64,000 bases of DNA from Alphaproteobacteria bacterium (GCA_019746225.1 JAIESE010000039.1:1-64000), one strand, 5' to 3'. Positions 34,501 to 43,017 are shown, counted from the first letter of the stretch. The notes: generated from the letters alone by a model not told the origin. Made by a program: numbers and translations.

Positions 34501-36802
34501 TACTGGCATCAGCCCAGTGGCAAGTGCTGCCTACAAAGTTGCGCCAATTGCTGTCATCGACCCAGCGCCATTGCTTGCTCTTGTTTTAAGTACAACCATT
34601 GCCGGCAATGTCTCAGCCGTCACTACATACGGCAATATTTTAGATACCTATTTTGCAAATGTAGACATTAGTAATGCCGGATCCACTTATGCGATTACGA
34701 ATTATTTTGATGCAACCATCACAACCGCGTTCCCTCAGCTGGGAATTCAATATTCGAGCCAATTAAATCCAATCCAAGGTGGCATTGAAAGTATTACGAA
34801 TTTTGGCACAATTAATGTGAGTGCCCTTCATCAAGGCGCATCCGTCATTCCAAATGCACCGATCTTAACCCCCATCGTTGTAACAGCTCATGATCCTAAT
34901 GGTCCCGACCAGACAATAACCCTCATGCTGGGTGTGTTTGATACCAGCAACGGCACGATCGTCGCTGAGCCAACAACAGGAAACTATACGGGTAGTCTCA
35001 CAGGACCTTCCTATCTTCAAGGCTCACGCCCCAATGAAACAATGATTGGAAATGCCAATAATTTGACCTTCGCTCCAACACCCGGGCAAGCTGCCTTGAC
35101 CCAAGGGTATGGGACAACGATCTTTGGCGGCAACGTCCTCATCAATAAGAGTGCAGACACGACGGCCTATGGGAATTTTAACACCATCACCTTTAACATG
35201 TTCGCCGATAGCCCTCGGTCAACTACTTCCAGCAATGAAAATACGGTCGCCAATCAAACCTGGGTATTCGGTCAAAATGCCCTTGATATTAATGGCACAG
35301 CCTACGGCATTGCGGATCGATTCCTCATTGATGTGGAAAATAAACTAAATGGTCAAACGGTTGTGGTTAACCCCTCATTTGTGAACGATTCAGCCGGCTT
35401 TAATTCGAATACTATTTATTTGGGGCAACCTATTAGTTTTAACGATGTTGGCCATCAAACCATGTATGGTCAAGGGACGATGTATGGCACTGTAAACTCC
35501 CTCGAAATTAACCTAGTCGCTGGTCAAAATGTAACAGCAACCACAACTTTGGGAGCCACAACCTATGATGCAAGTGCTTATATGCATAATAATATTTTCC
35601 AAATCTCATCAACATACATTGCCATTACGGGAAATGAACCTAGTAGCATATACTCCAGCATCAATAGTCTTTCTATCTATGAAAGACCCGGAACAGTCGT
35701 CCTGAGCCAAACAAGTCAAAATGTGGCGAATGTTACGCTTGATGCTGTCTTTGATGGGAATGTTTTCACACTCCATGACAGCGTTGCCGTTGGTGGCCTT
35801 GGCGGAACAAACTTTTATCCCGGAATTAATGATCTCTCTCGCACATCCTTCTGGGATTCAGATTTATCCGTCATTCAAAATGGTACGCACTTTGGAACCA
35901 GTTACACAAATCTCGCCAGTGAGACAAACACCATAAATTGGGCAAACAATACCGTTTTCTTAGACTCTGGACCTGCCGGAGCAAACACCACTCATAGTGC
36001 TGCAGACACCATCCATATTGACCTGTTGAATTCAGCAGTCACGACGACACAAGGTCAAACAACAACCACGACCTTTTATCCCATCATGGAAGGCAATTTA
36101 ACGGTCTATTACTTTGACCCCGCTATGGATAAATTCTCCGTCGATTTATCGCCTCATCTCTACAATCAAATTGGGACAATCACAGACACATCCTTCAGCA
36201 CGTTGAGCGATGTAAGCCTGGCCGTCAATACGAATTCACAAAATGGGCCTGTTGGAACGACAATTTACTTTGATATGAATGGAACATCTGCCTCAACGGA
36301 TCATGGGTCTATATTCTTAGCTGGCTACACAGGCTCCCCAACCCTTGTTGATTTTTCAACACATGTTCAACTGGGAACAACCTTCGTCGGCACAAGCGCG
36401 GTTGACACAGTTACACTCAGGATCCCAGACAATGGACCCGATAATTTTGCCGACTTCAAAGAATTTAATCACATCGTTGATTTTGATAATGCCCATGATA
36501 TCTTGCGTCTCGTACTCCCAGACAACCTTTATAATGTATTAAGCGATGACGGTACCTTAAATGGAAACGTAACGGCAGCGGCCCTCCAGTCAGGTGTGGG
36601 AAACCATCAAACATCTTCTCATCTTCAGGTCGCGGAAGTGGCTGCCCAATTTGCCCCAACCCATGCCGGACCCGGCATGACAGCTATGGATACGGTCATT
36701 AGCTTTGTCACAAATGGCGCAACCACAGGATCTATCACCATACACAATATGGGCATAACCGATCTGAATCAACTGCAACACCTTGTTGTTGCCCATGCCT
36801 AA
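28541..36802 (+). CDS. Giant repeat surface/secreted protein, RTX/serralysin-like, probable type I substrate
   Basis: This 2753-residue protein has no N-terminal signal peptide. Residues 1-130 are Lys/Glu/Gly-rich and disordered. Four long modules follow, each ending in a unit like SITWANDVY, YNFTLLGD, MQGHALITDF, DTFKFQLTPDLF, at about residues 720, 1336, 1883 and 2463; a fifth partial unit (HIVDFDNAHDILRLVLP) lies at the C-terminus. The DTFxF...IxDF...D pattern recalls serralysin/RTX C-terminal repeats. There is an EF-hand-like loop DTDHNKSISMTD near 788 and a cadherin-like stretch GLPSGVTIDPWGSITVT near 920. It is probably a type I-secreted adhesin. The ATG at 28541 has AGGGGG upstream; an ATG at 28520 is possible. 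Confidence 0.85.
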   Translation: MADIVKKDEELLTKNENLSSSEVDSTLQGDGKTRDKSKKDESNQAKDYRRKKQDALQGKENKSVRGQENEPETGKRGGGEKGGEKGGKSGGSGPGQAQNLQTGQTTVQFSSGGGGVGNFGSLLALFASSSNLARADIGGFRIISNQLNNLNLRSDNQAAKGSLLGDGKESQKVILGGAVEQTVENAAKQFVAEAAGSGSHSKASVDDSLKSLLSGLSAHAATGAGDEGKSKGDSITIANLGGFTYIQSFNSNNLFFPADLVFTFTNQSTGQNGIVKSYFTAANLGTFNEYTYQVISPIIDVGKALNASGLSGFTAIPSSTDELAVNILRPQDGLRDTIRHRRIVNPDYQGLTLTADGDVLSFNITKPMSILVKATPVGGNASSELVFRVNAGPGDLVTSTTGFGTLDPSGEFNSAVFRINGSAMTGPIAGLASVIDMIDGSGTVGFLNGSGLHSFSILPTGDEYAYSFPSNTIFRHLGTSLTTIPTSDASGQFGVANIVLPEGTKTYDLKMGGNVLDVYGNKLGVGDTLNLSLPSGNGSTSGPHNIITLGDNTLGGFGLSVGDLKTLTLFASDVSAGNTITPTDIIFRGNILYADKSVDSTFYPHIEDLNMLHKPLSPTMTTPTVGQFNNVNITFQDSIINGNLGKDTFYGDIQHLGDLNDFGIPAGVDTVNKPFFSGRYNGFITGVNVTDVDGHVVITTLATAGAADVGSGITNGGINSITWANDVYVGGYNPDQDNSKNLNTYNFTLLGDTIRNPIMQGHALITDFDLAKDTFKFQLTPDLFRSLDTDHNKSISMTDLDSGVNFLQNSLFPNRLLGTNVDVSGTMISFKGGGSINLMGVDLASFADISKVVTTEVYLTYIPVAALPLIEITPVTPSHGQPFVYGNGPLNMTGVTTPYYNELDNYFSNSLFATYTVTGLPSGVTIDPWGSITVTTTTPVFAPLTITATDDHGGTATSDPLLFGFLNAPVLEVPDGATRQSPDFTSNNIYVGGLNSTIIGIKDTLLIGPNQGGTTNIASNMIINTEGGTSYGDFRDINITAQGTSGSVFTLTNIGTAQSPVLITSSQNQAGVINGYNLNINGNAFYTYGTTYGVAQNLHLTAQGGTGSQVQFTAGFQQVGTYDNRGVIYGSTINIGPETIFGNGTIYGGVQRIDIDVNAGVSAGTRRGFSINAASFGGNVPYNQLSGNLDTGATFQNNSITFQSLAIKIVGDVTGQTSTIYSFAEVLDVTEYKLAAVIGQRAAQSSQTTPPPSIADSSLSYSGNTIFTGNHFVFEGSTFSGGKGNTIFYGNLKEFGNPYDPTSLRYNGFVNGVTVTSSTGVLTNGVLTISDPRDGNSITWANNTYNPGMGTNEYNFTLVPNGAGDAVMQGFQTISSFNPVTDKITLNLTQNLAGNLGFPDSGATAQTLAALLDQDVQIVSDGAGGTLILFPAGGGIDLKGFTFTGPQTLASLIAQFPTTLSINGVGAAYVPLAINNAAYATFDHAHVNFAFTDIYKAFVANGNQSNLTFSVAGVTGVLNTTTHLMNYTLLPGVGNGDPPQIYLDSEGTLTIALTITTPIYLDFNLTVYDGRSTVTTTTPIPLFALNTTTPEDMLAGNTTNGFIVRNLENAQTLSGTTATQAYEASDATTIFGGGDNIVFDGTHATSTTPLSYGSKLIYSVGAGDRKMVADVSSIQFTHDGTHTAGLNGQTITFGANMIKSTTGTGSDYGIFGNAESLIMTASGARGGGGPRDANIHDNIINFGPNTEYGSGNFYGNLKSLTLSITDPSIGPNTVGNATIEGNTFNFSANKLTADVAGPSNLYAGIGTLTIVNTETSAYTRTGTSQITGNAFNFSNSTLKAGVGATMLFSDIADMSNTTFALQPVTLVTTAPPGVVEIKDAFDNTITWGNNTFYGNTGVDTFTFTILSLGGGQGAMQGNATIENYTNGIDTINFKLSPDLFKALNLDFDRTLTPLEFQNPNFIHFTPEGANMRISFAQNAGSILIKNYTGISPVASAAYKVAPIAVIDPAPLLALVLSTTIAGNVSAVTTYGNILDTYFANVDISNAGSTYAITNYFDATITTAFPQLGIQYSSQLNPIQGGIESITNFGTINVSALHQGASVIPNAPILTPIVVTAHDPNGPDQTITLMLGVFDTSNGTIVAEPTTGNYTGSLTGPSYLQGSRPNETMIGNANNLTFAPTPGQAALTQGYGTTIFGGNVLINKSADTTAYGNFNTITFNMFADSPRSTTSSNENTVANQTWVFGQNALDINGTAYGIADRFLIDVENKLNGQTVVVNPSFVNDSAGFNSNTIYLGQPISFNDVGHQTMYGQGTMYGTVNSLEINLVAGQNVTATTTLGATTYDASAYMHNNIFQISSTYIAITGNEPSSIYSSINSLSIYERPGTVVLSQTSQNVANVTLDAVFDGNVFTLHDSVAVGGLGGTNFYPGINDLSRTSFWDSDLSVIQNGTHFGTSYTNLASETNTINWANNTVFLDSGPAGANTTHSAADTIHIDLLNSAVTTTQGQTTTTTFYPIMEGNLTVYYFDPAMDKFSVDLSPHLYNQIGTITDTSFSTLSDVSLAVNTNSQNGPVGTTIYFDMNGTSASTDHGSIFLAGYTGSPTLVDFSTHVQLGTTFVGTSAVDTVTLRIPDNGPDNFADFKEFNHIVDFDNAHDILRLVLPDNLYNVLSDDGTLNGNVTAAALQSGVGNHQTSSHLQVAEVAAQFAPTHAGPGMTAMDTVISFVTNGATTGSITIHNMGITDLNQLQHLVVAHA

Positions 36803-36830
36803 ATTATTGGGTGATTTCTTAAAATGAGAA

Positions 36831-36886
36831 GTTGAGGAGTCACAGCTTCGTGGCATTAGATGTCACTTCAGCCGCAACTCCTCAAC
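36831..36886. other. Long inverted repeat between convergent genes
   Basis: GTTGAGGAGT at 36831-36840 and ACTCCTCAAC at 36877-36886 are perfect complements around a 36-base loop. It lies 29 bases after the giant gene and 54 bases before the end of the convergent gene, where a two-way transcription end is expected. Confidence 0.45.
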
Positions 36887-36902
36887 GGTATTTTAAATCC
36901 AT

Positions 36903-36928
36903 GGGAAGAGAGTTTCATGTTCTCTCCC
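36903..36928. terminator. Second hairpin between convergent genes
   Basis: GGGAAGAGA and TCTCTCCC pair with one bulged base around a nine-base loop. It lies 12 bases from the end of the minus-strand gene. With the preceding repeat it probably ends transcription from both sides. Confidence 0.45.
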
Positions 36929-36939
36929 GGGACATTAAA

Positions 36940-38760
36940 TTATAAAGTCAGGAGAGACAAAATCAAAGTCCCTACCAGAGCTGAGCCAACTGCTAGTGTA
37001 CTTCCCGAAGAACCTGAACCATTCGTTGGCACTGCAACATTCACAACCCGATCAATTATTCGCTCCGTTCCGGCACTATCCGTGGAATCAATCCCAACCA
37101 AAACATTGTAATTGTTCGCATTTCCACCTGCCAAGAGTGTTGGACATTGCGCAGTTTGTCCATTGACGGACGGATTAAAAGGTATACTTGCAAATGGAGT
37201 TTGCGGGATACCACCAATGGAATACAGACCACCGTAGACGACGGAAAATGTACTTGGTACCTGGATAACGGAAATAAAAATATTACCATCAGGTGTATTT
37301 AAACCAAAGGGACGGCCAACTTGACCTGTGGTCCCCGATAAGATCTGTGGGGTACCAATAACACCTCCACCACTTTGAAAGTTTTGGAACCAAATTTCAG
37401 ACTGTCCCCTATTCCACACAATGCCATTTTGACCATTGGGAATCGCATAACAACTTGGATTTGATTGCGCTGTTGTGCTTGATGAAATTGCATTCTCATT
37501 TTCTATAAGAGCCCCCGTACTCGTCGTAAAACGCCCTGTATAAATAACATTATTCGCCCCATTCACACCTGGCCACCCGACACGTGCTGTACTTGGTGTG
37601 GTTCCAAGGTCAACAATAGCGGGGGCGCCTTTCGCAAGAGTGGGCGTATTACTAATAACCAGTGGATTTCCATAAAGCGAAACTTGGTTTGCGTATGTCC
37701 GGAAACTGATTCTGTTGGCTCCCGCCGTCACAGAACCATACACAACGCCCAATGAATCATCATTAAATCTAGTACAATGAAGACCCGTTATCGCTGAATT
37801 TACTGCAGCATTCACGAAGAAGGAGGGACCTGACAGAGTTCCATTTGGGAAAAAAAACTGACCTTGAACATCAACACCACCACTGATCCAAGTTCCCAAA
37901 CAAGGGTTATTAATATTTGTCAAAGGGCAAGTTACGCACGGTGTTGAAGTCAGACCAGCTGCTGCATTCACTGTAAAGGGTGTACTTGATGTGCTCGAGG
38001 TGACATCAGAAGCAAAAAATTGGCCGGCTCCTCCCACCCATCCAATAACAGCTTGCCCTGGCGTTGCCGTAGCAGATGCCCGACAATGAGCTGCCCCTGG
38101 TGCCGCTGTACTGACGACATTGTTGCCAGCAGCTGGCAGATAGGAAACCGTTTGAGCGGCAGCTCTTGCAACCGGCGCTTCCGCAATAATATAAGCGGCT
38201 AACAAAATCAAGCCAACTTTCCCTACTTTGTCCACAGTTGTTTTAGAATCTATTGAATTGGCAAGAGAGAGAAAGACTTTGCTATTTATAATGCCTTGAG
38301 CAAGATCAACAACAAGCGGAACATAGAATGCATCTGGGCCCCCATAAACGGCGCTGAGAACAGAAAGGCCAACCTTTATACTATTGTCACCTATATTTTC
38401 TGTGGCAGCAGTACTCAGACTGTTTGCAACATTTGAAGCAACACCACCGACACCATTATCCCTAAATGGTTCAGTAAAGGGCTCAAACAGGGACCAAAAA
38501 AACAATCCTGTCATATCCAACCAGGAGGCATCTTTCATTTCTCCCCCCCAAGGCATTTTTGGTGTCTCATTCGCTTGAACGGTTTCAGCCATCGTTGCCG
38601 GAGCGTTATGGTCTGTCCCTGGTAAAGGAACTTCAATAACCATAGTTTGAGATCCGGAACAGTTTTGGCGCATCCTATCAAGCCCAAGTCCCCCTTGAGC
38701 GATTATAAGAGCAATAAAGAATGATGAAATTAATATTTTTCGAAAGTATGAAAGTTTCAT
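36940..38760 (-). CDS. Exported 606-residue surface protein, beta-propeller-like
   Basis: The protein has a signal peptide (KILISSFFIALIIAQGGLG) and a hydrophobic C-terminus (LAVGSALVGTLILSLLTL) after a Gly/Ser-rich linker, so it may be membrane-anchored. Residues 110-190 are helical and contain hydrophobic stretches. Residues 200-560 hold loosely repeated strands of 45-60 residues with Cys and GxVGW or GWPGVNGANNVIYTGRF-like cores, resembling beta-propeller blades. I do not recognise the family. It faces the giant gene in convergent orientation and is probably part of the same surface set. GGGGA precedes the ATG. Confidence 0.65.
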   Translation of the reverse strand: MKLSYFRKILISSFFIALIIAQGGLGLDRMRQNCSGSQTMVIEVPLPGTDHNAPATMAETVQANETPKMPWGGEMKDASWLDMTGLFFWSLFEPFTEPFRDNGVGGVASNVANSLSTAATENIGDNSIKVGLSVLSAVYGGPDAFYVPLVVDLAQGIINSKVFLSLANSIDSKTTVDKVGKVGLILLAAYIIAEAPVARAAAQTVSYLPAAGNNVVSTAAPGAAHCRASATATPGQAVIGWVGGAGQFFASDVTSSTSSTPFTVNAAAGLTSTPCVTCPLTNINNPCLGTWISGGVDVQGQFFFPNGTLSGPSFFVNAAVNSAITGLHCTRFNDDSLGVVYGSVTAGANRISFRTYANQVSLYGNPLVISNTPTLAKGAPAIVDLGTTPSTARVGWPGVNGANNVIYTGRFTTSTGALIENENAISSSTTAQSNPSCYAIPNGQNGIVWNRGQSEIWFQNFQSGGGVIGTPQILSGTTGQVGRPFGLNTPDGNIFISVIQVPSTFSVVYGGLYSIGGIPQTPFASIPFNPSVNGQTAQCPTLLAGGNANNYNVLVGIDSTDSAGTERIIDRVVNVAVPTNGSGSSGSTLAVGSALVGTLILSLLTL

Positions 38761-39100
38761 GATGGTCCCCTATTTTATAATATTTTAATAATTCAATGCC
38801 TTAAAAATATTTATTAAAATTATCGGCTAAATTGAATTTACAAGTAGGATCATACAACCCATGAGATGATAAAGAAAGACTAAAATTTTGGGAAATTTTT
38901 TTTCACAACTTTTTTGGACCTTGGGCTTCATTGGAACCAAGAGATGAGATCGGTTTCCCAGAAGAACTTGATTTCCTTTAATTTCTCACCCCCTTACCCA
39001 CAGAAGAAACCCTTATTTTTCAGCCACATATTTATATGTACAAATAGAAATCATTATGCAATAGAATGTAGATAAGTTGAAGGTAAAGAAGAGTTGGCTT
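38761..39100. other. 340-base divergent intergenic region
   Basis: This AT-rich region separates the 606-residue surface gene (minus) from the membrane-protein gene (plus). GGGGACCATC just beside 38761 is the ribosome site of the minus gene. I see no repeat, RNA or coding frame, only several A/T runs that could hold two promoters. Confidence 0.5.
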
Positions 39101-40084
39101 ATGAACCAAATTCTTTTGAATGTTTTATCTCAAGACCCATTGAAGACACCTGGGATATGCTTGAGCTTTCGCTGGTTGCTTCCCCTAATCCCGCACCTTG
39201 AGACAATAGGCGCTCTGTTTGCCTTACCCATTTTAGGAATGTGGCTCAGCCATATTTTTGTAGACTCCCATGACTTGTGGGACCAAGTAATGTCTGTCTG
39301 GGGCTTTATTTATATCAGCACCCTATTGAGCATGGTACCAAAACCAAACACATCCTCCAGATTATGGATAGACGCCAATCTCTTTACGGTTGTCTATTAT
39401 CTATTATATTTTGGGGAGCTTTGGCTGCTTGCCCATTTCGACATCAATCTTGAGTATTCTATCGGTTGGCTCTTCAGCATCGTCTTCTCGACAGCACTTA
39501 CCTTTCTGTTTTATGGGATTCTTTTGAAAGTTGGATTGAGCACCCTTCCCTATTTCAAAACCATTGTAACGATCTATCTCCTTACGGATCTTGGAAATTT
39601 GTTTGCCTTAGGCTTCTTATCTCCCTATTACTCGACGGCTCTCTTTTTAGTATTGGGCATGGTCTTATTGATCTATCTCCTGCTCCCCTATCGACATCCC
39701 CTGCTGTTTTCTTGGGTAAAGGTATCTCCTTGCCAGGTGAGCAAAAATTTGATGGTGCTGCGCTGTCTCCTTTGGGGAGCTCTGTCTGTATGGGCCGACT
39801 ACATCGATATGGCACCCTTTTATATCCTAGAAGTTATTTTAGCTTCTGATAGCCGCAAGAAACAAGATTCTGTGGTTTTCCACCTGACTGCAGCTTGGCA
39901 CACGCACAAAATGAAAATTTGGGGCTATATTAAAGGGATGATCGATATGAGACTTACCTTGGTCGAGATTGAGAAGGCTCTCAGATTAATACAAAAGAAC
40001 ACATATCAAGAAGCCCGTGTCCCTGCTCTCTCTTACACATCAATCTTAAGAACGCGTAGCGATCTTTGCACCCGGAACTTATGA
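39101..40084 (+). CDS. Integral membrane protein of unknown function
   Basis: The 327-residue protein has about six to seven membrane segments between residues 30 and 245, then a soluble basic tail of about 80 residues with helical MIDMRLTLVEIEKALRLI. I recognise no family motif. The ATG at 39101 is preceded by GAAGAG; a TTG at 39077 would extend it by eight residues. It stands alone, convergent with the PopZ-like gene 12 bases away. Confidence 0.55.
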   Translation: MNQILLNVLSQDPLKTPGICLSFRWLLPLIPHLETIGALFALPILGMWLSHIFVDSHDLWDQVMSVWGFIYISTLLSMVPKPNTSSRLWIDANLFTVVYYLLYFGELWLLAHFDINLEYSIGWLFSIVFSTALTFLFYGILLKVGLSTLPYFKTIVTIYLLTDLGNLFALGFLSPYYSTALFLVLGMVLLIYLLLPYRHPLLFSWVKVSPCQVSKNLMVLRCLLWGALSVWADYIDMAPFYILEVILASDSRKKQDSVVFHLTAAWHTHKMKIWGYIKGMIDMRLTLVEIEKALRLIQKNTYQEARVPALSYTSILRTRSDLCTRNL

Positions 40085-40096
40085 GTTTTGAGACAA

Positions 40097-40906
40097 TTAC
40101 CCCAGATGCTTGGTGATGCGCTTAATTTCTTTTGAAACCATCTCTTCTACAAGGGAAGAAAGATGAGTATCGATCCACTGCTTAATCATGGGACGAATAA
40201 GATCTTGAATAAGCTGATCTATTGTAAGATCCCTTTGATCTGCCAAATTTGAAGCCCTGCGAGGCGCAGACTTCGACGCTTGAGCCAATCGCGATAAGGA
40301 ACTTGCGGAAGCTGCCATGGCATGGGCAGATACCAATCCCTCCTCACGATCCCGGTCAAATAATTGGGAAGGCTTCGGAGAAAACCGAGGGGAGCTATCC
40401 ATCTTTGAATCGATCGGGTTCGATAAGGTCATGATTGACTCTTCTTGATCTCTTTTTCGACCGACTCTAGCAGACGAGGATGGGAGGGAGGCTTCTCTAA
40501 ATGAACTTGCATGAGCCCCTTTGCTAACAAACGGACTATTTAATTCTAAGATATCTGGCTCATAGACAGGAGCACCATTGACCTGACGCTGCACCGCTTG
40601 AGTGGTTAGATCCTGTTCTGGATGATAACTTTGCACAGAAGAGTGCGCTGGGGCATGACTTGACACGCGCATACGTTCTTCTTGAATTGCCGTGGTTACA
40701 GGAATCCCCACTGGACTGCCAATAGGGGTTTCAAGCTGACTAACCATCTGTCCAGCAGGTGGCGTCACAACTGACTGCGACATATCACCTTTGTAAACGC
40801 GCTGTTTGTTAGGATCTTCAGGAGGATTATCCGTCACAAATTTACGGATAGAAGCTAGGATTTCCTCCATGGACATGTCATCTTCATGGTCGCTCTTCGG
40901 CGTCAT
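40097..40906 (-). CDS. PopZ-like (DUF2497) polar organising protein
   Basis: The 269-residue protein has the two conserved ends of PopZ/DUF2497 with a long variable Ser/Pro-rich middle. The N-terminus has DMSMEEILASIRKFV; the C-terminus has LTIDQLIQDLIRPMIKQWIDTHL and LVEEMVSKEIKRI, the oligomerisation helices. In Caulobacter PopZ anchors the chromosome origin and regulatory proteins at the pole. Next to tolC is the normal position in Alphaproteobacteria. The ATG at 40906 has GAGGA seven bases upstream. Confidence 0.85.
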   Translation of the reverse strand: MTPKSDHEDDMSMEEILASIRKFVTDNPPEDPNKQRVYKGDMSQSVVTPPAGQMVSQLETPIGSPVGIPVTTAIQEERMRVSSHAPAHSSVQSYHPEQDLTTQAVQRQVNGAPVYEPDILELNSPFVSKGAHASSFREASLPSSSARVGRKRDQEESIMTLSNPIDSKMDSSPRFSPKPSQLFDRDREEGLVSAHAMAASASSLSRLAQASKSAPRRASNLADQRDLTIDQLIQDLIRPMIKQWIDTHLSSLVEEMVSKEIKRITKHLG

Positions 40907-41082
40907 TCCTTTTTCCTCAAGCAAAAAACATCACAATATAAAAATAGTCTACACCTAACAAGACAGAATATTCCAGAACTAGATTTTAAAGTCACCTGTC
41001 TTTTTTTCAACGAGAGCTCCTTCTTTAATGAACAAGCAGTCCGTTAAATACAAACGATTCGGGTTTAGAGAGTTATATACAA

Positions 41083-41124
41083 GAAAAAAACCTATCCTAC
41101 AAATATAAACTTGCAGAATAGGTT
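41083..41124 (-). terminator. Rho-independent terminator of tolC
   Basis: On the minus strand a 14-pair stem (AACCTATTCTGCAA with TTGTAGGATAGGTT, two G-U pairs) around an eight-base loop is followed by a run of T. It lies 50 bases behind the TolC stop codon. It is the clearest intrinsic terminator in the window. Confidence 0.85.
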
Positions 41125-41176
41125 TTTCATTAACAATGTTTCCACTTAAGCCCAGAACTTGCCAAAGTTGCTGACT

Positions 41177-42712
41177 TTACCAACTATTGCGCACGTCACG
41201 ATAGTGGACTTCTGGGTTATAACGCTTGACTTTCAATTTGAGATCAAGGGCATTCAAACGACCCATAAGCGCTATAACCGTATAGGCAGTTTGATAATAA
41301 TTTTGTTCTGCTCTGACGAGGTTTGTTTGGGATTGAACCAGTTTCTGTTGTTCGTTCAAAACGTCGAGCAAAATCTTTGAGCCAACTAACATTTCTTGAC
41401 GAGTCCCCTCAAGGCTCACCTCAAGAGACCTGACTTGTGTTTCATAGCTCTTAACGTTCGCTTTTGCTGCAAAGTGGGATTCCCAAGCTCTGACGAGCTC
41501 TTGAATAATCCTACGACGCACTGTTTCGATATTAATGCGGCGTTGCTCAGCAATTTCGCGGAACTCTCTTGTCTTTGCTCGCGTTGCCCCAGCTTCATAA
41601 AGGGGCACAGATAAGTTGACCAAGACGCTTTGCCCCGTTGTGAAGTCATTTGTTTTCGTCTTACCCAAGCGGGTTACATTTTGTAGAGTATTTACGCCTT
41701 GACGCTGAACGTCAGCTTGTAAATCCAATTTAGGCAGCAAATCAGCATCATTTACTTTGATGTTGGTCCGATCCGCTTTTTCTTGATAAATTGCTGTTAA
41801 GATGGATGGGTTGTTCTTCTTCGCAACTTCCATGGCATCTTTCAATGCACTAGGAAGGGTTGGTGGTGTCGCAGGCTTTTTCAGATTCCCAGGACGTGCA
41901 CCTGTTACCTGTTCAAAAGTAGCTTCTGCCGTAAGAACTTCTGCTTCTGACGCTTCCCGTAGGGCCGTTGCTTGTGCTAAGTTTGCTTGGGCTTGTGCAA
42001 TACTTGTCCTTGTTTCTTCTCCAACATTAAATTTATCTTGCGTAGCCTCTAAGGTCTTTTTAAGAGCAGTTTCGTTGGCATTATTATATTCGAGTTCTGA
42101 TTTTCTTTCGATAACAGTAAAGAAAGCCTGAACTGCATTAAAAAGAACTTCCCGTTCCTTATCTGCCAGCTGTTGCCTTGCGGCTTGAACAGCGCTTTCA
42201 GCCTGAGCGGTTGAAGCAACTGTTTTACCACCGTTGAATAGATTCTGATTCATCCTAAGGCCTGCTGAGGCTGTTGAAATGTTTCTACCACTTGTGGAAT
42301 CGGTTAGCCCATTATCCCCATCATCTTTGACGTCACCAGATAGAATATTTTTCTCTCCCCTTATTGAGGCATTGATAGCAACCGTGGGACGAAATCCAGC
42401 CAATGCTTGAGGAACACTTTCATCTTTTGCTCGAACTTGGGCTTGCAACTCTTTGAGCTCCGTGTTATTGCGGTAGGCCGACTCTAAGGTTGCGTCAATT
42501 GTGGTGACTGTCTGCCTTCCCTCAGGGATACGGGCTGCTGCGACTTTGTCAATCGGCTCACCCATCGGAAGCGGAGGAGTCACACTTGGTGCCGTTGGTG
42601 TAGCAGCTTGACCTGCAATCGCAGTTCCAATAGAAAGGGGTGAAGCTGTTAGGGCTAAACCTAGAATTGCAAATTTTAAATTCCAGGGGGCCATATATTT
42701 GGTACTTCTCAT
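41177..42712 (-). CDS. TolC family outer membrane efflux/secretion protein
   Basis: The 511-residue protein has a signal peptide (cleavage near TAIA, residue 33) and two tandem OEP repeats of long coiled helices: DATLESAYRNNTELKELQAQVRAKD, RMNQNLFNGGKT, and the second half SVLVNLSVPLYEAGATRAKTRE. It forms a trimeric outer membrane channel used by type I secretion and tripartite efflux pumps. AGAGGA precedes the ATG at 42712. Being near the giant RTX-like protein, it is the likely exit channel, but no ABC transporter or membrane fusion protein is beside it. Confidence 0.92.
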   Translation of the reverse strand: MRSTKYMAPWNLKFAILGLALTASPLSIGTAIAGQAATPTAPSVTPPLPMGEPIDKVAAARIPEGRQTVTTIDATLESAYRNNTELKELQAQVRAKDESVPQALAGFRPTVAINASIRGEKNILSGDVKDDGDNGLTDSTSGRNISTASAGLRMNQNLFNGGKTVASTAQAESAVQAARQQLADKEREVLFNAVQAFFTVIERKSELEYNNANETALKKTLEATQDKFNVGEETRTSIAQAQANLAQATALREASEAEVLTAEATFEQVTGARPGNLKKPATPPTLPSALKDAMEVAKKNNPSILTAIYQEKADRTNIKVNDADLLPKLDLQADVQRQGVNTLQNVTRLGKTKTNDFTTGQSVLVNLSVPLYEAGATRAKTREFREIAEQRRINIETVRRRIIQELVRAWESHFAAKANVKSYETQVRSLEVSLEGTRQEMLVGSKILLDVLNEQQKLVQSQTNLVRAEQNYYQTAYTVIALMGRLNALDLKLKVKRYNPEVHYRDVRNSW

Positions 42713-42852
42713 TGTTTCGATCCTCTTGTTAATTGTTATACATTTTGCTTGACCTACTTTAAACAACATCAAAACCTCCGAAACTCGTCTATTTGGGCGC
42801 TCCAACCTTGGAACTTTTTCCCCTTGTATACCCAAAGTTTCGATTAATTAAG

Positions 42853-42869
42853 GTTAACAGATGGTTAAC
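42853..42869. promoter_or_regulatory. Tandem GTTAAC sites upstream of tolC
   Basis: GGTTAACA occurs twice, 11 bases apart, one helical turn, about 145 bases before the tolC start. Each GTTAAC is a palindrome. It could be a regulator site; there is no other evidence. Confidence 0.25.
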
Positions 42870-42987
42870 AGTCTCCAAAATATTAAAAAAATTTTACATT
42901 AATGTTTTTTAACTAATTTGGGTTCTTTTTACAAGTATATAAAGTGTTTTAGAGGGGTTCAGACTTGAGGAATTATTAACGAATCTT

Positions 42988-43017
42988 GAGCGTGTGTTGC
43001 CAGGAAAACACACTCGG
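42988..43017 (-). terminator. Hairpin after the rhodanese gene
   Basis: GTGTGTT and AACACAC form a seven-pair stem with flanking GAG/CTC pairs, 15 bases behind the rhodanese stop on the minus strand. A T-run is lacking, so this is a weak terminator candidate. Confidence 0.4.
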
